A DNA stretch of 64,000 nt from Streptomyces vietnamensis (GCF_000830005.1 NZ_CP010407.1:7638001-7702000), one strand, 5' to 3'. Numbered from the stretch's first letter, positions 1 through 11,758 are shown. Numbers and translations: made by a program. The notes: generated by a model from the sequence alone, not told the origin.

Positions 1-122
1 GTGCTGATGACCTTGTGCAGGCGCTTTCCCAGCTGCTCACGGGTCTCGAAGTCGAGTTCGCCCGAGACCTCGATGACAGGAAAGCCGTCGTAGTGGTAGG
101 AGGAGACAGAAAGGTAGTCCAT
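1..122 (-). CDS. STAS-domain anti-sigma factor antagonist (N-terminal part only)
   Basis: Only the first 40 codons are inside the window; the gene runs off the left edge. The protein starts MDYLSVSSYHYDGFPVIEVS and continues with GELDFETREQL, which is the first strand-turn-helix of STAS domains (SpoIIAA/RsbV family, where the GxLD pattern follows the first two strands). The phosphorylatable Ser/Thr expected near residue 55-60 lies outside the window. A GGGAGG ribosome-binding site (131-136) sits 8 nt before the ATG, which fixes the start. In this family the unphosphorylated protein binds an anti-sigma kinase and so frees a sigma factor. Family call good, partner unknown. Confidence 0.75.
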   Translation of the reverse strand, partial: MDYLSVSSYHYDGFPVIEVSGELDFETREQLGKRLHKVIS

Positions 123-302
123 GGGGCCCGCCTCCCTCTGCCCGCGGCCACCTTGCCGCTTTTCCGAGGGGGTGAATCATGAGAATCGTCTGTTCAATAT
201 AAGTAGGTAGTTCTCTTCCTCTCGCGCGTCAAGAGGCTGCCTGACACCCGCCGGGCGGTCACTCCGCCTCGCGTACACCGGCCGGGAAAGGAGAGCGACC
301 CC

Positions 303-1115
303 ATGGTCCTCGTCACCTCCGATCTGATCGGCGCCCCCTGCTGGCTGAGCCTCGCGGCGCGAGACCGGAGCGCCGCCGAACGGTTCTACAGCACGGTTCT
401 GGGCTGGTCGTTCCGGCGGGGCACGCTGGGCCGGGCGTTCTCCGTCGCCGAGGCGGACGGCACGCCGGTGGCCGGGATCGCTGCCGTTGCCGGTGAGTTC
501 GCGGTGCCCGTCGCCTGGACTCCGTACTTCGCGGTCGACGACGCCGACGCCGCGGTGGCGAGGGTCCGGGAACGCGGCGGCACGGTCGGCGTCGGCCCGG
601 TTCCCTACCCGCCGAGCGGGCGGGCGGCTCTGGTCGCCGACCGCGAGGGCGCGACGTTCGGGATCTGGGAGGGGCGTGTCCTGTCCGACTGGCGGGTCGG
701 CGGACAGACCCCGTTGTGGCTGGAGCTGCACACCCGCAACGCGTTCGACGCCGCCCTCTTCTACGGAGAGGTCCTCGACTGGGGCGCCGAAGGCGCGGGC
801 TGCTGCGACATCTCCTACGAGGAGGACCAGGTCGTCCTGCGGCGCGACGGCGAAGCCGTGGCGCGCCTCAACAGCGGGCCCGTCGAGGAAGCCGCCCCCG
901 GGCCGCACCTGCGGCCCCGCTGGCTGGTCCACTTCACGGTCCCGTCGCTGGAGGCGGCCACCGGATCGGCCGTGGAAGGCGGCGGCACGATCGTCCAGGA
1001 CGGCCCCTGGCCGACCGGGGAGGGGCAGGCGACACTACGCGACCCGGACGGCGCACTGTTCACCCTCGACCAGGTGTCGGCGGCACCGTGGCCCCAGCAG
1101 CCTCCCGCCCGCTAG
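303..1115 (+). CDS. VOC-family protein with two glyoxalase-like domains
   Basis: 270 residues made of two similar VOC (glyoxalase/bleomycin-resistance fold) modules, about residues 8-125 and 138-258. Each opens with a pattern of the type W-L-x-L followed by a segment resembling AERFYSTVLGW (first) and AALFYGEVLDW (second). Such tandem proteins in Streptomyces are usually annotated as hydroxylase or glyoxalase-like; metal ligands cannot be assigned safely here. The start ATG is preceded by AAGGAGAG with proper spacing. The gene converges on the J-domain gene, and the two stop codons share a CTAG tetranucleotide at 1112-1115. Substrate unknown. Confidence 0.75.
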   Translation: MVLVTSDLIGAPCWLSLAARDRSAAERFYSTVLGWSFRRGTLGRAFSVAEADGTPVAGIAAVAGEFAVPVAWTPYFAVDDADAAVARVRERGGTVGVGPVPYPPSGRAALVADREGATFGIWEGRVLSDWRVGGQTPLWLELHTRNAFDAALFYGEVLDWGAEGAGCCDISYEEDQVVLRRDGEAVARLNSGPVEEAAPGPHLRPRWLVHFTVPSLEAATGSAVEGGGTIVQDGPWPTGEGQATLRDPDGALFTLDQVSAAPWPQQPPAR

Positions 1116-1504
1116 AACCCGATGCGGACGGGCCCCGCCTCGAGCCAACCGCGGCGCTGCGGCGCCGATGCCGGGCCGACGACCACGACGCACACGGCTT
1201 GTACGGACCACCGTGTACGGCGCGCGGTGTGCCGGACCGGCACCGCCGCCCCAGGCATCGCCGCTCCGTGCGGAAATTCGGCCGCGCGGCGCCTTTCGTA
1301 CTCCGCCCGTTTCCGGGCGTCACGCAGCGTGGCGTAGGCGGTCATCACCTCGTCGAGCTTTTGGGGCTGAGCCCGTTGCTCCGGGTGGACGTCCGGATGC
1401 AGAGCGCGGACCAATGCGCGGTAGGCACTCGTGATCTGTTCGGCCGAGGCGGTCGGGTCGACGCCGAGCACCGCGTAAGGGTCCGGTCGCCTGAGTGCGG
1501 TCAC
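1112..1504 (-). CDS. Small orphan J-domain protein
   Basis: A GTG start at 1504, with AGGAAGG upstream, gives a 130-residue protein. Residues 8-72 form a J domain: DPYAVLGVDPTASAEQI, then the HPD tripeptide at residues 36-38 that stimulates Hsp70 ATPase, then a KRAEYERRR-type helix IV. There is no G/F region, zinc finger or C-terminal substrate-binding domain, so it is a type III J-protein. The tail (about residues 80-130) is Ala/Arg-rich and has a short hydrophobic run around VCVVVVG. It lies 1.4 kb from the hsp20/dnaK chaperone block and may be a dedicated cochaperone for that DnaK; this is inferred from proximity only. Confidence 0.7.
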   Translation of the reverse strand: MTALRRPDPYAVLGVDPTASAEQITSAYRALVRALHPDVHPEQRAQPQKLDEVMTAYATLRDARKRAEYERRRAAEFPHGAAMPGAAVPVRHTARRTRWSVQAVCVVVVGPASAPQRRGWLEAGPVRIGF

Positions 1505-1742
1505 ATTTCTCACCTTCCTGCGAGCCGGCCGAAGCCAGAGAGCCGACAAGGCCTCCAACACGTTCATAGGCCGCCGTCGGCGCAGATTCAAGAGGTGCCG
1601 GGCCGTTGTTTCCTCCCGCCTCCTTGTCGTGGAGCCGTTCGAGGTCAGGCATAAACCTTTTCCGCGCTTTGTCGACATAATTGCTCGAAGGGAGAAAGAC
1701 CGTAACCCGTGAAGGACCGACCCGGGGAAAGAGGTGAGAGGG

Positions 1743-2138
1743 ATGATCACCGAACTCGCACTTGAGCGGGTCCAGTTCACCTGTGGGCACTGCTGGCACG
1801 AGTGGAGCACCGATTACGACGTCCAGCAGTACCGGGACGATCAAGGCGGCGACTGGGAGTACTTCTCGCGCGACGGTGTGGCCGTGCCCTCGCCGTACAC
1901 CCCTGCCGGCGCCGTCCCCTGCCCGAGGTGTGGTCGCAGGTGGGTGGGCCGCATCCTCGCCCGCAGGCGCATTCCGGCGGCCCCCGGACCCGCCGATACT
2001 CCGCGCGAGAACATCGTCGACGCGCCCGGCCACCGCCCCGAGCGGCATGGCGCTCCGCTGCTCGGCGCGTCCGCCCACAGCCAGCCGCAGCAGTCCAGGC
2101 CGCCCATGGAGCGCGCCGGGGCGGCGGCGACCGGCTGA
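1743..2138 (+). CDS. Small protein with a split zinc ribbon
   Basis: 131 residues. Two CxxC knuckles, C14-GH-C17 and C60-PR-C63, are separated by about 42 residues that contain aromatic and acidic positions (YDVQQYRDDQGGDWEYF). This pattern suggests one zinc ribbon. The C-terminal half is Pro/Arg/Gln-rich and probably disordered. ATG 1743 is chosen because GAGGTGAG lies just upstream; another possible start lies 3 codons earlier. It is followed 44 nt later by the next gene and is probably co-transcribed with it. No function is recognised. Confidence 0.6.
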   Translation: MITELALERVQFTCGHCWHEWSTDYDVQQYRDDQGGDWEYFSRDGVAVPSPYTPAGAVPCPRCGRRWVGRILARRRIPAAPGPADTPRENIVDAPGHRPERHGAPLLGASAHSQPQQSRPPMERAGAAATG

Positions 2139-2182
2139 GCGCACCGGTACACGGAGGTCTCCGGTGTACGAGGAGGAGGTCG

Positions 2183-2623
2183 ATGGCGGTGGCCCACCTG
2201 CTGGTCCAGAACGACGACGTGGTCGTACGGCTGTCATGGCGTGAGGCGCTCCTGGTGCGCCGCAAGGGTGTGCGGGTCCCCCTCGGCGACGTGCGGGAAG
2301 CGTGGGTCGAGCCGGACTGGTGGCGTGCCCTGCGGGGGACCGTCGCACGAGGTCGTTGGCGTCCGGGGCGCTTCTGTACGGGCACCAGGCGGCATGCGGA
2401 CGGCGTCGACTTCGTCGCCGTCCGGGCCCCGGGCCCGGTGGCCGTGGTGGAACTGTTCCCGGGGCGCCGGTTCGCCCGCCTCGCGGTGTCCACCGTCGAC
2501 TCGGACGGTGCGGTGCAGGCGGTCCGGCTCGCCGCCCGCCGGCACCGGGGTGACCGCCGGCCCGGCGGCGCCGGCACCGAGGTCGCCGCCTCGCGGCAGC
2601 CGGACACCGACGCGGCCACGTGA
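2183..2623 (+). CDS. Conserved hypothetical protein, strand-rich
   Basis: 146 residues starting at ATG 2183 behind a very strong AGGAGGAGGT ribosome-binding site. The first 110 residues alternate short hydrophobic strands and charged turns (DVVVRLSWREALLVRRKG, VRVPLGDVREAWVEP, VDFVAVRAP, VAVVELFPGRRFARLAV), reminiscent of the small all-beta PH-like proteins common in actinomycetes; this similarity is by eye only. The last 30 residues are low complexity. There is no signal peptide or membrane segment. It precedes the convergent hsp20 gene with a hairpin between them. Function not recognised. Confidence 0.55.
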   Translation: MAVAHLLVQNDDVVVRLSWREALLVRRKGVRVPLGDVREAWVEPDWWRALRGTVARGRWRPGRFCTGTRRHADGVDFVAVRAPGPVAVVELFPGRRFARLAVSTVDSDGAVQAVRLAARRHRGDRRPGGAGTEVAASRQPDTDAAT

Positions 2624-2791
2624 GGCGGAAGCCCATCAGGACGGTGCCGCCACCCTGATCAGCTTCTTCCCGGGCGCGGCCGGTACGGAGCCTTGAGAGG
2701 TCCGCAGGCCTGGGACGGGGCCCTGAGGCCTTGAGACGGGTCATACGGGCATGCCGCTTGCGGGGACATGCTTGCAGGGACATGTGGACGT

Positions 2792-2831
2792 AGCCGGGCC
2801 CCACGGCGAGCCGGCGCCGTGGGACCCGGCT
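2792..2831. terminator. Bidirectional GC hairpin between convergent genes
   Basis: A 17-bp stem with one mismatch (arms 2792-2808 and 2815-2831, left arm AGCCGGGCCCCACGGCG) and a 6-nt loop. It lies between the 3' ends of the small hypothetical gene and hsp20, and there is no U-tract, as is usual for Streptomyces terminators. Confidence 0.65.
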
Positions 2832-2882
2832 GCGGGTGCCCCGCCGGCCGGGCCCGGCCCGGCGGGACGCCCCTCGACCCCG

Positions 2883-3308
2883 TTACGACTGCAGTTCCTT
2901 GTCCGTGTGCTTGCCGGTGCCGATCTGGATCTTGCGCGGCCTGGCCTGTTCGCCGATCGGGATGCGCAGGCTGAGCACACCGGCGTCGTACGTCGCTTCG
3001 ATGTTCTCCGTGTCCAGCGTCTCTCCGAGGAACAGCTGGCGACTGAACGTGCCGGTGGGACGCTCGGAGATCACCGTTTCCGCGCCTTCCTTGATCTCGG
3101 CCTTCCGCTCGGCCCGGACGGTCAGCACGTCCTTCTCGACGTCCAGGTCCAGGGACTCGGCGTCGACACCGGGCAGGTCGAACTTGACCCACACCACGCC
3201 GTCCTCGCGCCAAGCGTCCATCGGCATCGCCGCGGGAGCCTGCGCGCCGTTGAACACGCGCTGAGTGAGCCGGTCCAGCTCACGGAAGGGATCGGTCCGC
3301 ATCAGCAT
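2883..3308 (-). CDS. hsp20: Hsp20/alpha-crystallin small heat-shock protein
   Basis: 141 residues, the usual length for bacterial sHsps. The N-terminus MLMRTDPFRELDRLTQRVF is the typical amphipathic arm; the alpha-crystallin domain spans about residues 38-130, with VKFDLPGVDAESLDLDV, the loop SERPTGTFSRQLFLGETL and the strand GVLSLRIPIGE. The C-terminal I-x-I-type anchor is represented by RKIQIG. It holds unfolding proteins for DnaK/ClpB, which are encoded divergently. Start ATG 3308; GAAGGAG lies about 12 nt upstream. Its promoter overlaps a HAIR operator, so HspR-type repression is likely. Confidence 0.93.
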   Translation of the reverse strand: MLMRTDPFRELDRLTQRVFNGAQAPAAMPMDAWREDGVVWVKFDLPGVDAESLDLDVEKDVLTVRAERKAEIKEGAETVISERPTGTFSRQLFLGETLDTENIEATYDAGVLSLRIPIGEQARPRKIQIGTGKHTDKELQS

Positions 3309-3362
3309 CTGATCATCAACTCCTTCGCTTCGTGCGCCGTTCGATCGGGTACCGACGCTTCT

Positions 3363-3413
3363 TGTATAACTCTCGGCACTCTTCTTGACAAGAGGAGACT
3401 CAAGTTTTATCCC
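3363..3413. promoter_or_regulatory. Divergent hsp20/dnaK promoter region with a HAIR (HspR) operator
   Basis: CTTGACA-N7-ACTCAAG (3384-3404) matches the HspR-associated inverted repeat CTTGAGT-N7-ACTCAAG, with a perfect right arm and 5 of 7 in the left arm. On the minus strand TTGTCA (3391-3386), 17 nt and TATACA (3368-3363) form a near-consensus promoter for hsp20. On the plus strand TTGACA (3385-3390) lies inside the HAIR, with TATCCC 17 nt further as a possible -10 for dnaK. One bound repressor would therefore block both directions. Confidence 0.82.
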
Positions 3414-3520
3414 ATGAATATGTGAGCTTTATGGAGCCAGGGCGGTGACCCGGTCCCTGTGAGCAGGCCACGCCCTGGAGGCAGGACACGCTCGGAGCGA
3501 GCAGTGTGTGGAGGCAAGCG

Positions 3521-5413
3521 ATGGCCAAGGCTGTGGGTATTGATCTTGGTACGACGAACTCCGTGGTCGCCGTCTACGAGGGCGGCCGGCCGAGGGTGAT
3601 CACCAACAGCGAGGGCGGCCGCACCACACCGTCGGTGGTGGCGTTCACCGAGAGCGGTGAACGGCTCGTCGGGCAGATGGCGCGCCGCCAGGCCGTACTG
3701 AATCCCCAAGGCACCGTCTACTCGGCGAAGCGGTTCGTCGGCCGACGCCTCGACGAGATCGACGTGGAGGCGGAACAGGTCTCTTACGGGGTCGTGGCCG
3801 GCCCTGAGGGCGCGGCGCGGTTCTCCGTCCGCGGCAAGCAGTACGCCCCGGAGGAGATCTCCGCCGCAGTGCTGCGCAAGCTCGTGGACGATGCCGCGAA
3901 GCAGCTCGGCGAGAAGATCACCCAGGCGGTGATCACGGTGCCCGCGTACTTCAACGACGCGCAGCGGCAGGCCACCAAGGACGCTGGCCGCATCGCCGGC
4001 CTTGACGTGCTGCGGATCATCAACGAGCCGACCGCGGCCGCCCTGGCATATGGGCTGGACAAGAAGAAGCACGAGACGGTTCTCGTCTTCGACCTGGGCG
4101 GTGGCACGTTCGACGTCAGCATCCTCGACGTGGGCGACGGCGTGGTGGAGGTGCGTTCCACCGCCGGCGACACCCACCTCGGAGGAGACGATTTCGACCG
4201 GCGGCTGGTGGAGCACCTGGCCGAGGACTTCCAGCGGCTCAACGGGATCGATCTGCGCCGCGACCCGCAGGCGCTGCAACGGCTGTACGAGGCGGCGGAG
4301 AAGGCGAAGGTCGAGCTGTCCACGACCGCGCAGACGCAGATCAACCTGCCCTTCGTCACCGCGGACGCCGCCGGTCCGAAGCACCTCACGACCACCGTGA
4401 CCCGGTCGACCTTCGAACAGCTCACCGGCGACCTGGTCGAACGGTGCATGGGACCGGTCCGGCAGGCGATGGCGGACGGCAAGGTGACCGCCGACGACCT
4501 CGACGAGGTGATCCTCGTCGGCGGATCGACCCGCATCCCCGCGGTGCAGGCGCTGGTGCGACGGCTGACCGGCGGCAAGGACCCCAACATGTCGGTCAAC
4601 CCCGACGAGGTCGTCGCCCTCGGCGCGGCCGTCCAGGCGGCCGTGCTCCAGGGCGAGGTCAAGGACGTCCTGCTGCTCGACGTCACCCCGCTCTCCCTGG
4701 GCGTCGAGACGCTGGGCGGGCTGATGACCAGGCTGATCGAGCGCAACACCACGATCCCCACCCGGCGCGGCGAGACCTTCACGACCGCCGAGGACGACCA
4801 GCCGGCCGTGGACGTGGTGGTGTTGCAGGGGGAGCGCGAGCGGGCCGCGGACAACCGTGTGCTCGGCCGGGTGCGCCTGGACGACATCCGTCCGGCACCC
4901 CGGGGCACGCCGCAGATCGAGGTGACGTTCGACATCGACGCCAACGGCATCCTCCACGTGTCCGCGAAGGACAAGGACACCGGCGCCCAGCAGAGCATCA
5001 CCGTCTCCGGCAGCGGCACCCTGGACGAGTCCGAGGTCCAGCGGATGGTCCAGGAGGCCGAACGCAACCGGGCCGAGGACACCCGTATCCGCGAACTCGT
5101 CGAGGCGCGCAACGAGCTCGACAGCATCGCCTACCACGTCGAGCGACGGCTGGGAGAGCTCGGCGACTCCGTCGCCGTCCACGACAAGGCCCGCGCCGAG
5201 TCGCTGATCGCGGATGCCCGGCAGGCCGTCAAGGAAGAGGCCCCCCTGGACCGCGTGCGGTCCCTGACCGGCGACCTCCAGCAGATGCTGCACGCGCTGG
5301 CGTCCCCCGGTGGCGCCGGCGGTGGCGGCGGAAGCGACGCGACCGGGCCGGGACCCCAGGGCGGACCGGGCGGCGGAGACGACGTGATCGACGCCGACTT
5401 CAGGCCGGAGTGA
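3521..5413 (+). CDS. dnaK: Hsp70 chaperone DnaK
   Basis: 630 residues. The nucleotide-binding domain begins [19 protein letters not shown] and contains the phosphate-2 loop [10 protein letters not shown] near residue 190 and [10 protein letters not shown] near residue 330. The substrate-binding domain has [19 protein letters not shown]. The tail is Gly-rich and ends [11 protein letters not shown], close to the DnaK C-terminal signature. ATG 3521 is preferred over an upstream in-frame GTG because GGAGG precedes it. First gene of a dnaK-grpE-dnaJ-cbpM-clpB series. Streptomyces usually carries another dnaK with hspR elsewhere, so this is probably an accessory copy (inferred). ATP-driven refolding and disaggregation with GrpE, DnaJ and ClpB. 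Confidence 0.96.
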   Translation: MAKAVGIDLGTTNSVVAVYEGGRPRVITNSEGGRTTPSVVAFTESGERLVGQMARRQAVLNPQGTVYSAKRFVGRRLDEIDVEAEQVSYGVVAGPEGAARFSVRGKQYAPEEISAAVLRKLVDDAAKQLGEKITQAVITVPAYFNDAQRQATKDAGRIAGLDVLRIINEPTAAALAYGLDKKKHETVLVFDLGGGTFDVSILDVGDGVVEVRSTAGDTHLGGDDFDRRLVEHLAEDFQRLNGIDLRRDPQALQRLYEAAEKAKVELSTTAQTQINLPFVTADAAGPKHLTTTVTRSTFEQLTGDLVERCMGPVRQAMADGKVTADDLDEVILVGGSTRIPAVQALVRRLTGGKDPNMSVNPDEVVALGAAVQAAVLQGEVKDVLLLDVTPLSLGVETLGGLMTRLIERNTTIPTRRGETFTTAEDDQPAVDVVVLQGERERAADNRVLGRVRLDDIRPAPRGTPQIEVTFDIDANGILHVSAKDKDTGAQQSITVSGSGTLDESEVQRMVQEAERNRAEDTRIRELVEARNELDSIAYHVERRLGELGDSVAVHDKARAESLIADARQAVKEEAPLDRVRSLTGDLQQMLHALASPGGAGGGGGSDATGPGPQGGPGGGDDVIDADFRPE

Positions 5414-5477
5414 CGGGCCTGGTGCGGTGACGGAGCGCGAGGAGATCCAGACCGGATTGCGGAATGAGTGATCGACG

Positions 5478-6143
5478 ATGAAGGACGAGACGCGGGAACC
5501 CGAGGTCCCGATGAGGGACACGGCGGGATACGGCGGGGCCGAGGACCAGGCCCGGGAGCACGGCCTGCGACCGGGCCCGGCCGCCGCTGGCTCCGGCGAG
5601 GTCCGCCGGAGCCCCGAAGACGCCGCCGGCTCCGGCGAGGTCCGCCCGGGGTCCGAAGACGCCGACGGTTCCGGTGTTCCTCCCGTGCTGCCGGAGCTCG
5701 ACGTCGAGGAGCTGCACGACCGGTGGCAGCGTGCCGTGGCGGAGACGGAGAACCAGCGCAAGCGCCACGAGCGGCAGTTGGAGGAGGTGCGTCTCGCCGA
5801 GCGCGACCGGGTGAGCGAGGCCTGGCTGCCCGTGGTGGACCACCTCGAGCTGGCACTCCAGCACGCTGCCGCCGACCCGGAGGCGATCATCGCCGGTGTG
5901 GAAGGGGTGTGCCGACAGGCCTACGCCGTGCTCGCCCGGCTCGGCTACCAGCGGATCGCGGCGGTCGGCGAACCCTTCGACCCGGCCCTCCACGACGCGG
6001 CGCAGGTCCGTCAGGACCCGCAGGCCGCGCCGGGCACCGTCGTCCAGGTGCTGCGCGCCGGCTACGGCAGCGACCGCGGCCTGCTGCGGCCCGCGACGGT
6101 GGCCGTGCAGGCCGGACCGGACGAACGAGAGGCACGGAGCTGA
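5478..6143 (+). CDS. grpE: GrpE nucleotide-exchange factor
   Basis: 221 residues. Residues 1-75 are a long low-complexity acidic/Gly/Pro arm that includes a tandem 13-residue duplication (AGSGEVR...EDA). Residues 76-125 form the dimerising helix (ELHDRWQRAVAETENQRKRH), and residues 130-215 the DnaK-contacting beta domain (EPFDPALHDAAQV, GTVVQVLRAGY). GrpE exchanges ADP on DnaK. It starts 64 nt after dnaK and is followed by dnaJ 30 nt later. The core is shorter and more divergent than housekeeping GrpE, which fits a second copy. Confidence 0.92.
   Translation: MKDETREPEVPMRDTAGYGGAEDQAREHGLRPGPAAAGSGEVRRSPEDAAGSGEVRPGSEDADGSGVPPVLPELDVEELHDRWQRAVAETENQRKRHERQLEEVRLAERDRVSEAWLPVVDHLELALQHAAADPEAIIAGVEGVCRQAYAVLARLGYQRIAAVGEPFDPALHDAAQVRQDPQAAPGTVVQVLRAGYGSDRGLLRPATVAVQAGPDEREARS
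5589..5674 (+). repeat. 39-bp tandem repeat within grpE
   Basis: Copy 1 at 5589-5627 and copy 2 at 5628-5666 begin with the same GGCTCCGGCGAGGTCCGCC and end in CCGAAGACGCCG; a third, partial copy (GGTTCCGG) starts at 5667. The length is a multiple of three, so copy number can change without breaking the frame. It encodes GSGEVR-x-x-PEDA-like units in the disordered N-terminal arm. Confidence 0.75.
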
Positions 6144-6173
6144 GAAGCACGACACGAATCGGTGGTGTGGTCG

Positions 6174-7160
6174 ATGGCGCAGAACCGTGACTACTACGAC
6201 GTGCTGGGGGTGTCCCGTACCGCCAGTACGGAGGAGGTCCAGCGCGCGTACCGGAACCTGGCCCGCCGCTGGCACCCCGACCTGAACAAGGACCCGGGCG
6301 CGGAGGAGCGGTTCAAGGAGATCAGCGAGGCGTACGAGGTGCTCTCCGATCCCGACAACCGCAAGCGCTACGACCGGTACGGGCACGCCTGGCAGCAGGT
6401 GCCCGAAGGCGCCGCGGCCGGACCGGGCGGGCCGGGCGGCCCTTTCGGGGCCGGAGGCGGCCGACGGGTGTACGTCGACACCGGCGGCGGGCCCGGCTTC
6501 GCCGGTGGTTTCGGGGAGGCCGGGTTCGGCGGCATGGACTTCGAGGACCTGCTCGGCGGACTGTTCGGCGGCGCCGGTGGACGTGCCGGCACCGGCGGAT
6601 TCGGGCGGATGCCCGGCGCCGACCGGGAAGCCGAGGTCACGCTCGGCGTCGAGGACGCCTACACGGGCGGCCGCAGGCGCCTCACCCTCGACACCGCCTC
6701 CGGACCGCGTGGCTACGAGGTCACCATCCCGCCCGGTGTGACGGACGGTCAGCGCATCCGACTGGCGGGGCAGGGCGGCGCCGGCAGCGGCGGCGGCCCC
6801 GCCGGTGACCTGTACCTGCGGGTACGCCTCGCCCCGCACCCCCGCTTCCGGGTGGAGGGCCGCGACATCACCGTCGACCTCCCCGTCACACCGTGGGAGG
6901 CCGCGCTCGGCGCCTCGGTCCCCGTGGACACCCCCGGAGGAACGGCCCGGGTCGACCTGCCGCCGGGCTCCTCCAGCGGCCGACGGCTCCGGCTGCGCGG
7001 ACGCGGCATGCCCAACCCGCGCGGCCCCGCAGGTGACCTGTACGCGGAGGTGAGGATCGCCGTTCCCGCCGACCTGACGCCCGCCGAGCGCGAGCTGTTC
7101 GAGCGCCTCGCCGCCGATTCCCGCTTCGACCCGCGCAACCCAGCCGGCGGAAGGGGATGA
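6174..7160 (+). CDS. dnaJ: DnaJ/CbpA-type J-protein without zinc finger
   Basis: 328 residues. J domain at residues 5-72 with HPD at 34-36 and the helix [11 protein letters not shown] long Gly/Phe-rich linker (about 80-150) is followed by two C-terminal beta-barrel domains ([47 protein letters not shown]). The four CxxCxGxG zinc motifs of class I DnaJ are absent, so it is a class II, CbpA-like cochaperone. This agrees with the CbpM-like gene that overlaps its stop codon. ATG 6174 is taken as the start, giving [12 protein letters not shown] at the usual N-terminus. Confidence 0.93.
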   Translation: MAQNRDYYDVLGVSRTASTEEVQRAYRNLARRWHPDLNKDPGAEERFKEISEAYEVLSDPDNRKRYDRYGHAWQQVPEGAAAGPGGPGGPFGAGGGRRVYVDTGGGPGFAGGFGEAGFGGMDFEDLLGGLFGGAGGRAGTGGFGRMPGADREAEVTLGVEDAYTGGRRRLTLDTASGPRGYEVTIPPGVTDGQRIRLAGQGGAGSGGGPAGDLYLRVRLAPHPRFRVEGRDITVDLPVTPWEAALGASVPVDTPGGTARVDLPPGSSSGRRLRLRGRGMPNPRGPAGDLYAEVRIAVPADLTPAERELFERLAADSRFDPRNPAGGRG

Positions 7161-7519
7161 GCACCGTGGCGCACCACCACCGCAACCGCTACCCGCTCGC
7201 CCGCGTGACCGCCGTGCACGGCGCGTACCCGGTCGGCGTCGGCATCGACGAGTTCGCCGGCTTCACCGGCCTGCACCCCGACCTCGTACGCCGCTACGTC
7301 ACCCTGGGCCTCCTGGAGCCCGACACCGATCGGGCCGGAGGCCTGTGGTTCGGCACCGCCCACGTGACGCGGGTCGCCCGCATCCAGCGGCTCCGCGCCG
7401 GCCTGGGCCTCAACTACGCCGCCCTGGCCGTCGTCCTCGACCTGCTGGACCGCATCGAACAGCTGGAAGCCGCCCTCGCCGGGCGGCACCCCGACATCGA
7501 CGCCACGCACGGGAGGTGA
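7157..7519 (+). CDS. cbpM: Chaperone modulator CbpM / MerR-like protein
   Basis: 120 residues; its ATG overlaps the dnaJ TGA (ATGA at 7157-7160), so the two are translationally coupled. A MerR-like winged-helix segment (residues 27-60, [24 protein letters not shown]) is followed by a coiled helix [23 protein letters not shown]. This is the CbpM pattern; CbpM binds the J domain of CbpA and inhibits it. HspR, the other MerR-like protein of actinobacterial dnaK operons, has similar architecture, but the [12 protein letters not shown] helix and the pairing with a zinc-less DnaJ favour CbpM. A DNA-binding role remains possible. Confidence 0.78.
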   Translation: MSTVAHHHRNRYPLARVTAVHGAYPVGVGIDEFAGFTGLHPDLVRRYVTLGLLEPDTDRAGGLWFGTAHVTRVARIQRLRAGLGLNYAALAVVLDLLDRIEQLEAALAGRHPDIDATHGR

Positions 7520-7524
7520 CATCC

Positions 7525-10170
<2,646 letters not shown>

Positions 10171-10267
10171 CCCCACGGGGGCACCCCGGAGGCATACGAG
10201 GGGCGCGCCCAGACCCTGCGGATCGCGCTCGTCGCGCGGGCCGGATCATCGAGGCCCTGTTCCGTTC

Positions 10268-10308
10268 GAAGAAGGGAGGGTGCGAGGGATGCGCACCCTC
10301 CCTTCTTC
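10268..10308. terminator. Perfect 17-bp hairpin terminator
   Basis: Arms GAAGAAGGGAGGGTGCG (10268-10284) and its exact complement (10292-10308), loop AGGGATG. It ends 4 nt before the stop codon of the convergent PepSY gene, and read rightward it is followed by a short pyrimidine-rich end (CTTCTTCTC), so it can serve both clpB and the PepSY gene. Confidence 0.9.
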
Positions 10309-10312
10309 TCGC

Positions 10313-11758
10313 TTACGCGGCCTGGCTGCGCCGGACGACGCCCACGAGCACGTCCACCACCAGGAAGGCGAGGAGCGTGCACCCGAGGACGGGCAGGGCC
10401 CAGCCCAGGGCGGCGACGGCCGGGATGCCCGGGATCAGGAGCGGCAGGGGCAGGCGTCGCCAGGTGCCGCGCGCGGGGGCCTTGCCGAGGAGGGCGGAGC
10501 GGTCCTCGCGGGTCGGGCGGCGCTGCCACCACATGCGGTAGCCCCAGAAGGTGATCAGGATCAGGCCGATCGCGAGGGCGGCGAGCACGATCTGGTTGGC
10601 GAGGCCGAAGAGCACGCCCATGTGGCCCTGGACGCCGAGCTTCGTCAGCTTGGCGAGGAGCGGGTAATCCGCCCACCGGGTGTGCGCGGTGACCTCGCCC
10701 TTGGTGGTGTCCACGGCGACCTGGTCGTAGTGCACGGGCCAGACGTCGTCCTTCTGGGCCACGACCCAGGCGCTGGAGGTGTCGGCGGGAGGCGTGAGCG
10801 CGACGGTGCCGCCCAGGCCCGCCTTGCGGGCGACGGCGAGGGCCGCGTCGAAGGCGGCCGGATCGGGATCTGCGGAGTGCGCGCTCGCGCCGTGTCCGGC
10901 GTGCCCCGCGTGCTCGCCGCCTTCCTCCTCTGCCGGCGGCTGCGCGCCGGGCAGCAGGGTGTCGAGCTCGGGCGCGTGCCCCTTGGCGGCGTCGAGCAGT
11001 CGCTCGAAGCGCTCGCCGGAGTACTGGGACCAGGTCAGGCCGGTGGCGCTGAGGAAGAGCAGGCCGAGGGCCAGCCAGACGCCGGTCGCGGCATGGAAGC
11101 TGCGGGTCCGCCGAACGCCTCGGGCCGTACGGTCGGGGAGGAGGACGCCCTTCGTGGACTTCGCGCGCTGCCCTCGGCTGCGGCCCAGCCACAGGATCAG
11201 GCCGCCGGCGACGATCACCCACAGCCAGCTCGCGGCGACCTCGGAGTAGACGCGGCCGGTCTCACCCAGCTGGAGGTTCTTGTGGAGGTCGCCGAGCCAG
11301 GTGGTCAGCGGAGTCGAACCCCAGGAGGTGGTGAGTTCGCCCTTCACCTCGGCGGTGTACGGGTCGACGAAGACGGTGCGCTGCTTCTCGCCCAGCTCGG
11401 GTACGGACAGCACCACGCGGGTGGTGTCCTCCGGCTCGGCCGGCGTGATGACGGAGGCCAGGGTGCCCTCCGGGTGCGCGGCGCGTGCCGCGGCGATCTG
11501 CTCGGCCAGCGGGCGGGGGTGGTCGCCGACCCGCTCCACGTGCAGCCGGTCGCCGTAGGCGAGCTGGTCGAGCTGCGGCGCGAAGGCGTAGACGAGGCCG
11601 GTGAGCGCGGCGACGAGCAGGAAGGGGGCGACGAACACCCCGGCGTAGAAGTGGAGGCGGACCAGCAGGGCGCGTATGCCCTGCCAGGAGCGGCCGGCGG
11701 GCGCCGGCTCCGCGGCGGCGGTCGTTCTCTGTGGGTCCTGATCGATGGTTGAAGACAT
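10313..11758 (-). CDS. PepSY-domain membrane protein
   Basis: 481 residues with about four or five membrane segments: 35-60 (FYAGVFVAPFLLVAALTGLVYAF), around 170-190 (WLWVIVAGGLILWL), around 230-250 (GVWLALGLLFLSATGLTW), around 380-410, and a final pair. The extracytoplasmic parts contain PepSY-like segments (TWLGDLHKNLQLGETGRVYSEVAA) and a His-rich loop GGEHAGHAGHGASAHS. PepSY_TM proteins are linked to redox, iron and copper handling. It is the last gene of the minus-strand copper block, 112 nt after a His-rich membrane protein gene. Role inferred from context: metal-linked periplasmic function. Confidence 0.82.
   Translation of the reverse strand: MSSTIDQDPQRTTAAAEPAPAGRSWQGIRALLVRLHFYAGVFVAPFLLVAALTGLVYAFAPQLDQLAYGDRLHVERVGDHPRPLAEQIAAARAAHPEGTLASVITPAEPEDTTRVVLSVPELGEKQRTVFVDPYTAEVKGELTTSWGSTPLTTWLGDLHKNLQLGETGRVYSEVAASWLWVIVAGGLILWLGRSRGQRAKSTKGVLLPDRTARGVRRTRSFHAATGVWLALGLLFLSATGLTWSQYSGERFERLLDAAKGHAPELDTLLPGAQPPAEEEGGEHAGHAGHGASAHSADPDPAAFDAALAVARKAGLGGTVALTPPADTSSAWVVAQKDDVWPVHYDQVAVDTTKGEVTAHTRWADYPLLAKLTKLGVQGHMGVLFGLANQIVLAALAIGLILITFWGYRMWWQRRPTREDRSALLGKAPARGTWRRLPLPLLIPGIPAVAALGWALPVLGCTLLAFLVVDVLVGVVRRSQAA

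Noticed and set aside
3407..5890. 827-codon open frame opposite dnaK
   Set aside because: It is the complementary frame of a highly GC-biased gene; composition is typical of an antisense shadow (Arg/Gly/Val/Leu with no fold pattern), and dnaK is unmistakable.
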